A DNA stretch of 64,000 bases from Rhodoferax sp. TH121. GTDB lineage: Bacteria > Pseudomonadota > Gammaproteobacteria > Burkholderiales > Burkholderiaceae_C. Each line of letters begins with the position of its first letter. Position 1 is the first letter of the stretch. Shown here in pieces: positions 61,242-64,000 of the stretch. The translations under genes and the position numbers were made by a program. The stretch is taken from contig NZ_NOXW01000022.1 in assembly GCF_002251855.1 (NCBI RefSeq), positions 620,001-684,000 of the forward strand, given 5' to 3'. Under the pieces are notes generated by a model that saw only the letters and a program-made list of their open reading frames with translations, made no database searches and had not been told where the DNA came from.

Positions 61242-61853
61242 ATGAATAAACGTTCTGCTCTTAAATCCATAGCTGTCTGCGCAATATTCATGGGCGCTAT
61301 GACTATTTTGACGGCCTGTTCCGAGCAGAAACCCTCGTTTGCCTCGGTGGACGTGACCGGTGCCAACTACGCCAAGGACTTTGAGCTGACCGACCACAAC
61401 GGTCAGGTGCGTCATCTGACCGACTTCAAGGGCAAGGTGGTGGTGATGTTCTTTGGTTTCACCCAGTGCCCAGATGTGTGCCCGACCTCCATGGCCGAGT
61501 TGGCCGAGGTCAAGCAACTGCTGGGCAAAGACGGTGATCGCCTGCAAGGCCTGTTTGTGACTGTGGACCCCGAGCGCGACACCGCCGAGGTGCTGAAGGC
61601 CTATATGGGTAACTTCGACCCCACCTTTTTGGCCTTGTACACCACGCCCGAGAAGCTGGCCGCATTGGCCAAGGACTACAAGGTCTATTACAAAAAGGTG
61701 GAGGGCAAGACCCCCACCAGCTACACCATGGACCACTCGGCGGGCAGCTATATCTACGACCCGCAGGGCAATCTGCGCCTGTTTACGCGCTACGGCAGTG
61801 GGGCCAAGGTGCTGGCGTCCGACATCGCCCAGCTGCTCAAAAGCAGTTCCTGA
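61242..61853 (+). CDS. sco1: SCO1/SenC copper chaperone (lipoprotein)
   Basis: 203 residues. Lipoprotein signal with lipobox 'LTAC' (lipid Cys26), copper motif 'CPDVCP' (76-81) and distal His in 'MDHSAGSYIYDPQGN'. Delivers copper to CuA of subunit II. The signal peptide (residues 8-21) is encoded by a reverse copy of the dispersed repeat. Confidence 0.96.
   Translation: MNKRSALKSIAVCAIFMGAMTILTACSEQKPSFASVDVTGANYAKDFELTDHNGQVRHLTDFKGKVVVMFFGFTQCPDVCPTSMAELAEVKQLLGKDGDRLQGLFVTVDPERDTAEVLKAYMGNFDPTFLALYTTPEKLAALAKDYKVYYKKVEGKTPTSYTMDHSAGSYIYDPQGNLRLFTRYGSGAKVLASDIAQLLKSSS
61264..61304 (-). repeat. Dispersed repeat copy encoding the SCO1 signal peptide
   Basis: Reads AATCCATAGCTGTCTGCGC then AATATTCATGGGCGCTATG; about 29 of 39 bases match the copy in the Bug protein gene on the opposite strand. 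Confidence 0.65.
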
Positions 61854-62843
61854 TCAATCGATCTTGATGCCCTGGCTGGCTATGATGCCGCCCAGCAGCG
61901 CGGTGTCGGACTGCACGCGCAGGCGCAGGCCCTCCGCCGTGGTGCCCACCACGGTCCAACCCTGCTGAAACATCTTTTGGCGCATCTCGGGGCTGCGCGC
62001 AATCTCACTGAAGAGCGTGGCCAGCTTGGCCGCGGCCGCCGGGGGCAGGGTGTTGGGCGCGGCCACCGCGTTCCAGATCTCCAGGTTGAAGTTTTTCACA
62101 CCGGCTTCAGACAGGCTGGGAATCTCGGGCGCCAGCGGGCTGCGCACGCTGGCTGTGACGCCAATCGCTTTGAGCTTGCCGGCCTTGATTTGGGCATTGG
62201 CCAATGCCGGGGGCAGCAGGCTCAGGTGCAGGTCCCCGGCAATCATGGCGGTGGCCACCTGCGGGTAGCCGGGGTAGGGTACATGCACCGGGGCAATCTT
62301 GGCCTGTGACTTGAGCAGCTCCATGCCCAGGTGGCCCACGGTACCCATGCCCGGCGTGCCGTAGTTCCAGCGGTCACCGGCTGCGCGCGCGGCCTGCAAA
62401 AACTCGGAGGCGTTGTTGCCTGGGGCATTGACTGGCGCCGTCAGCACCAGGGGCGACACACCCAGCAGGCTCAGCGGCTGCAGGTCCTTGAGCGGGTCGT
62501 AGCTCAGCTTGGGGTTGAGCAGCTTGGCAATCGTCATGTTGCCGTTGATCATCAGACCGATGGTGTGGTTGTCGGTGGCCTTGGCCACTGCGTCCGCGGC
62601 AATATTGCCAGCCGCGCCCACCTTGTTGTCCACAATCACCGGCTGGCCCAGGGCCTTGGACAGCGGCTCGGCAAAGGCGCGGGCTGTCAGGTCGGGCGAG
62701 GAGCCGCCGGGAAAGCCCACGATGATGCGCAGCGGTTTGCTGGGCCAGGTTTCGGTTTTTGGTGCTTTTTGGGCCATAGCCCCCGTAGATAGTGCGCAAG
62801 CAGCTATCGAAAGTGTAGCAATGGTGAGCGCGCGGCGTTGCAT
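61854..62843 (-). CDS. Bug/TctC-family tripartite tricarboxylate transporter binding protein
   Basis: 329 residues: signal peptide (1-24, cleavage after GAMA) and a periplasmic venus flytrap domain with 'PSKPLRIIVGFPGGSSPDLTARAFAEPLSKALGQPVIVDNKVGAAGNIAADAVAKA', the Bug signature. Binds a small carboxylate for a TctAB permease not in the window. Residues 9-24 of the signal peptide are coded by a dispersed repeat copy. Confidence 0.94.
   Translation of the reverse strand: MQRRALTIATLSIAACALSTGAMAQKAPKTETWPSKPLRIIVGFPGGSSPDLTARAFAEPLSKALGQPVIVDNKVGAAGNIAADAVAKATDNHTIGLMINGNMTIAKLLNPKLSYDPLKDLQPLSLLGVSPLVLTAPVNAPGNNASEFLQAARAAGDRWNYGTPGMGTVGHLGMELLKSQAKIAPVHVPYPGYPQVATAMIAGDLHLSLLPPALANAQIKAGKLKAIGVTASVRSPLAPEIPSLSEAGVKNFNLEIWNAVAAPNTLPPAAAAKLATLFSEIARSPEMRQKMFQQGWTVVGTTAEGLRLRVQSDTALLGGIIASQGIKID
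62772..62819 (+). repeat. Dispersed repeat copy encoding the Bug protein signal peptide
   Basis: GGCCATAGCCCCCGTAGATA then GTGCGCAAGCAGCTATCGAAAGTGTAGC. Complete core; in frame on the minus strand. Confidence 0.85.
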
Positions 62844-62862
62844 GGTGTGGGTGTCTCCGAAA

Positions 62863-62899
62863 TAAAAATGCCCCTGCGACCGGGGCCAGCAGGGGCATT
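62863..62899 (-). terminator. rpoH terminator
   Basis: AATGCCCCTGC (62867-62877) and GCAGGGGCATT (62889-62899), followed on the minus strand by TTT. Confidence 0.92.
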
Positions 62900-62931
62900 G
62901 TCGCGCAAGCGCCGCAGCGCTTGGCGCGGGA

Positions 62932-63873
62932 TCAGGCGTAAGCCGCCAGCGCGGTCTTCATCTTCTTCATGGCTGCCACTTCGATCTGGCGGATGCGCTC
63001 GGCGCTCACGCCGTATTCGGCGGCCAGGTCATGGAGGGTCATGCCGCCACTGTTGTCGTCGTTCACCTTGAGCCAGCGCTCTTCCACGATGCGGCGGCTG
63101 CGCTCGTCCAGACTGGCCAGGGCGGTGGCAATGCCGTCGGTGGCCAACACATCGCGCTGGCGCGCTTCGATCATGGCCACGGGTTCGTGGGCGGTGTCGG
63201 TCAGGTAGGCGATGGGGCCAAAGGCGTCTTCGCCGTCGTCACCCGGGGTGGGGTCCAGCAACACGTCACCACCCGACAGGCGGGTTTCCATTTCCAGCAC
63301 GTCTTCGGGCTTCACGTTCAGCTCACGGGCCATCGCGTCCACCTGGGTAGGGTTCAGCGTGTCGCGGTGGGTGTCCAGATCGGCGGCCGCATCTTCGCCC
63401 TTGAAGCGCTGCTTCATGGAGCGCAGGTTGAAGAACAGCTTGCGCTGGGCTTTGGTCGTTGCAACCTTGACCATGCGCCAGTTCTTCAAGATGTACTCGT
63501 GAATCTCGGCCTTGATCCAGTGCAGCGCATAGCTCACCAGGCGCACGCCCTGGTCCGGGTCGAAGCGTTTGACGGCCTTCATCAGGCCCACATTGCCCTC
63601 TTGGATCAGGTCGCCGTGGGGCAAGCCGTAACCCAGGTATTGGCGTGACACGGACACCACCAAACGCAAGTGAGAGAGCACTAACTTACCGGCAGCTTCA
63701 AGGTCGTTGTCATTCTTGAACTTGCGCGCAAACTCCTGTTCTTCTTCCAGCGTGAGCATGGGCAGGCGGTTGGCGGCAGAAATATAGGCGTCCAGATTCC
63801 CCAGTGGCGGCACCAGCGACCACGGATTGGCCGGGGCCAGGGCAGTTTGGGGCATGGCAAGCAGTGTGGACAT
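62932..63873 (-). CDS. rpoH: RNA polymerase heat-shock sigma factor
   Basis: 313 residues. Region 2 'LVLSHLRLVVSVSRQYLGYGLPHGDLIQEGNVGLMKAVKRFDPDQGVRLVSYALHWIKAEIHEYIL', the RpoH box 'QRKLFFNLR' and region 4 'MTLHDLAAEYGVSAERIRQIEVAAMKKMK'. Directs transcription of heat-shock genes. It has a perfect AAGGAGG ribosome binding site, and a perfect CIRCE operator lies upstream. A terminator follows. Confidence 0.97.
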   Translation of the reverse strand: MSTLLAMPQTALAPANPWSLVPPLGNLDAYISAANRLPMLTLEEEQEFARKFKNDNDLEAAGKLVLSHLRLVVSVSRQYLGYGLPHGDLIQEGNVGLMKAVKRFDPDQGVRLVSYALHWIKAEIHEYILKNWRMVKVATTKAQRKLFFNLRSMKQRFKGEDAAADLDTHRDTLNPTQVDAMARELNVKPEDVLEMETRLSGGDVLLDPTPGDDGEDAFGPIAYLTDTAHEPVAMIEARQRDVLATDGIATALASLDERSRRIVEERWLKVNDDNSGGMTLHDLAAEYGVSAERIRQIEVAAMKKMKTALAAYA

Positions 63874-63902
63874 TCAGAACCTCCTTGTGTTCAGTCTTTA
63901 TA

Positions 63903-63929
63903 TTAGCACTCGTAAGAGTTGAGTGCTAA
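63903..63929. promoter_or_regulatory. CIRCE operator (HrcA site) before rpoH
   Basis: TTAGCACTC (63903-63911), nine-base spacer, GAGTGCTAA (63921-63929): exact match to the CIRCE consensus and spacing. A -10-like TAATAT overlaps one arm on the rpoH strand. Confidence 0.92.
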
Positions 63930-64000
63930 AGGGAAGTTCAATGACCCCAATAGGATTCGGATGAAGTTGTGTAAAGCCTCGGCCCCCACCGTTTTGGGCG

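Noticed and set aside
1-64000. CRISPR array, prophage, integron or insertion sequence
   Set aside because: No regularly spaced direct repeats, transposase, integrase or phage structural genes were seen. The only repeats are the short dispersed family and local hairpins.

Overview
The window is a GC-rich chromosomal segment of a beta-proteobacterium. It most resembles a member of the Comamonadaceae (Rhodoferax / Polaromonas / Limnohabitans type). The case for this is gene content and order: dusB-fis-purH, a pil-chp chemosensory cluster behind a rubredoxin, yqgE-ruvX-pyrR-pyrB-pyrC', a DUF2244-coxB-ctaD-ctaG-ctaE-surf1-ctaA-ctaB-sco1 block, and many Bug/TctC- and paa-type proteins. The species assignment is inference. 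Nearly all of it is ordinary housekeeping chromosome. I see no insertion sequence, prophage, integrase, CRISPR array or rRNA operon, and no gene-free stretch reaches 300 bases.

Layout. 1-4.6 kb: a CoA-transferase fragment, miaB, a small secreted protein, tRNA-Met, and two divergent crotonase genes. 4.6-8.4 kb (minus): a ubiquinone-type hydroxylase, dsbC and an M61 peptidase. 8.4-12.8 kb: a MOSC protein, then two tandem paralogous 7TM sensors with corrupted GGDEF domains. 12.9-21.6 kb: ychF, a permease, a DedA/YqaA-type protein, dusB-fis, purH, gmhA, hemL and thiD. 21.7-31.4 kb: rubredoxin, pilG, pilH, pilI, pilJ and a 1910-residue ChpA/PilL kinase, a type IV pilus chemosensory system without visible methyltransferase or methylesterase genes. 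31.4-37.4 kb: photolyase, then yqgE-ruvX-pyrR-pyrB-pyrC'-plsC. 37.4-40.3 kb: divergent ferric-iron ABC genes and tRNA-Arg(CCT). 40.4-46.2 kb: a VWA/MoxR module, cytochrome c4, a DUF1841 protein, a TauE-type exporter and a secreted protein. 46.3-52.1 kb: kefB-kefF, a ParA-like ATPase, a MaoC hydratase, trmL, comF and a BioC-like methyltransferase. 52.2-61.9 kb: a complete aa3/caa3-type cytochrome c oxidase locus with heme A synthesis and copper assembly. 61.9-64 kb: a Bug-type binding protein and rpoH behind a perfect CIRCE operator.

How they work together. The cox block is self-contained: subunits II, I and III; copper delivery by CtaG, SCO1 and a second SCO-like protein; heme A from CtaB and CtaA; and assembly by SURF1 and small membrane proteins. 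Cytochrome c4 elsewhere in the window is a plausible electron donor. PilGHIJ-ChpA form one signalling chain from a membrane receptor through a CheW-like adaptor to a multi-phosphotransfer kinase and two CheY-like outputs. PyrR, PyrB and PyrC' serve pyrimidine synthesis; PyrC' has lost the metal ligands of a working dihydroorotase.

The most unusual signal is a dispersed repeat of about 45-70 bp (core TGCGC-n-AGCAGCTAT...ATAGC, often preceded by CTCTAGCCC). It occurs about a dozen times, mostly between genes. At several places it lies in frame inside coding sequence, where it appears to encode signal peptides (SCO1 and the Bug protein), a loop of KefB and the C-terminus of HemL.
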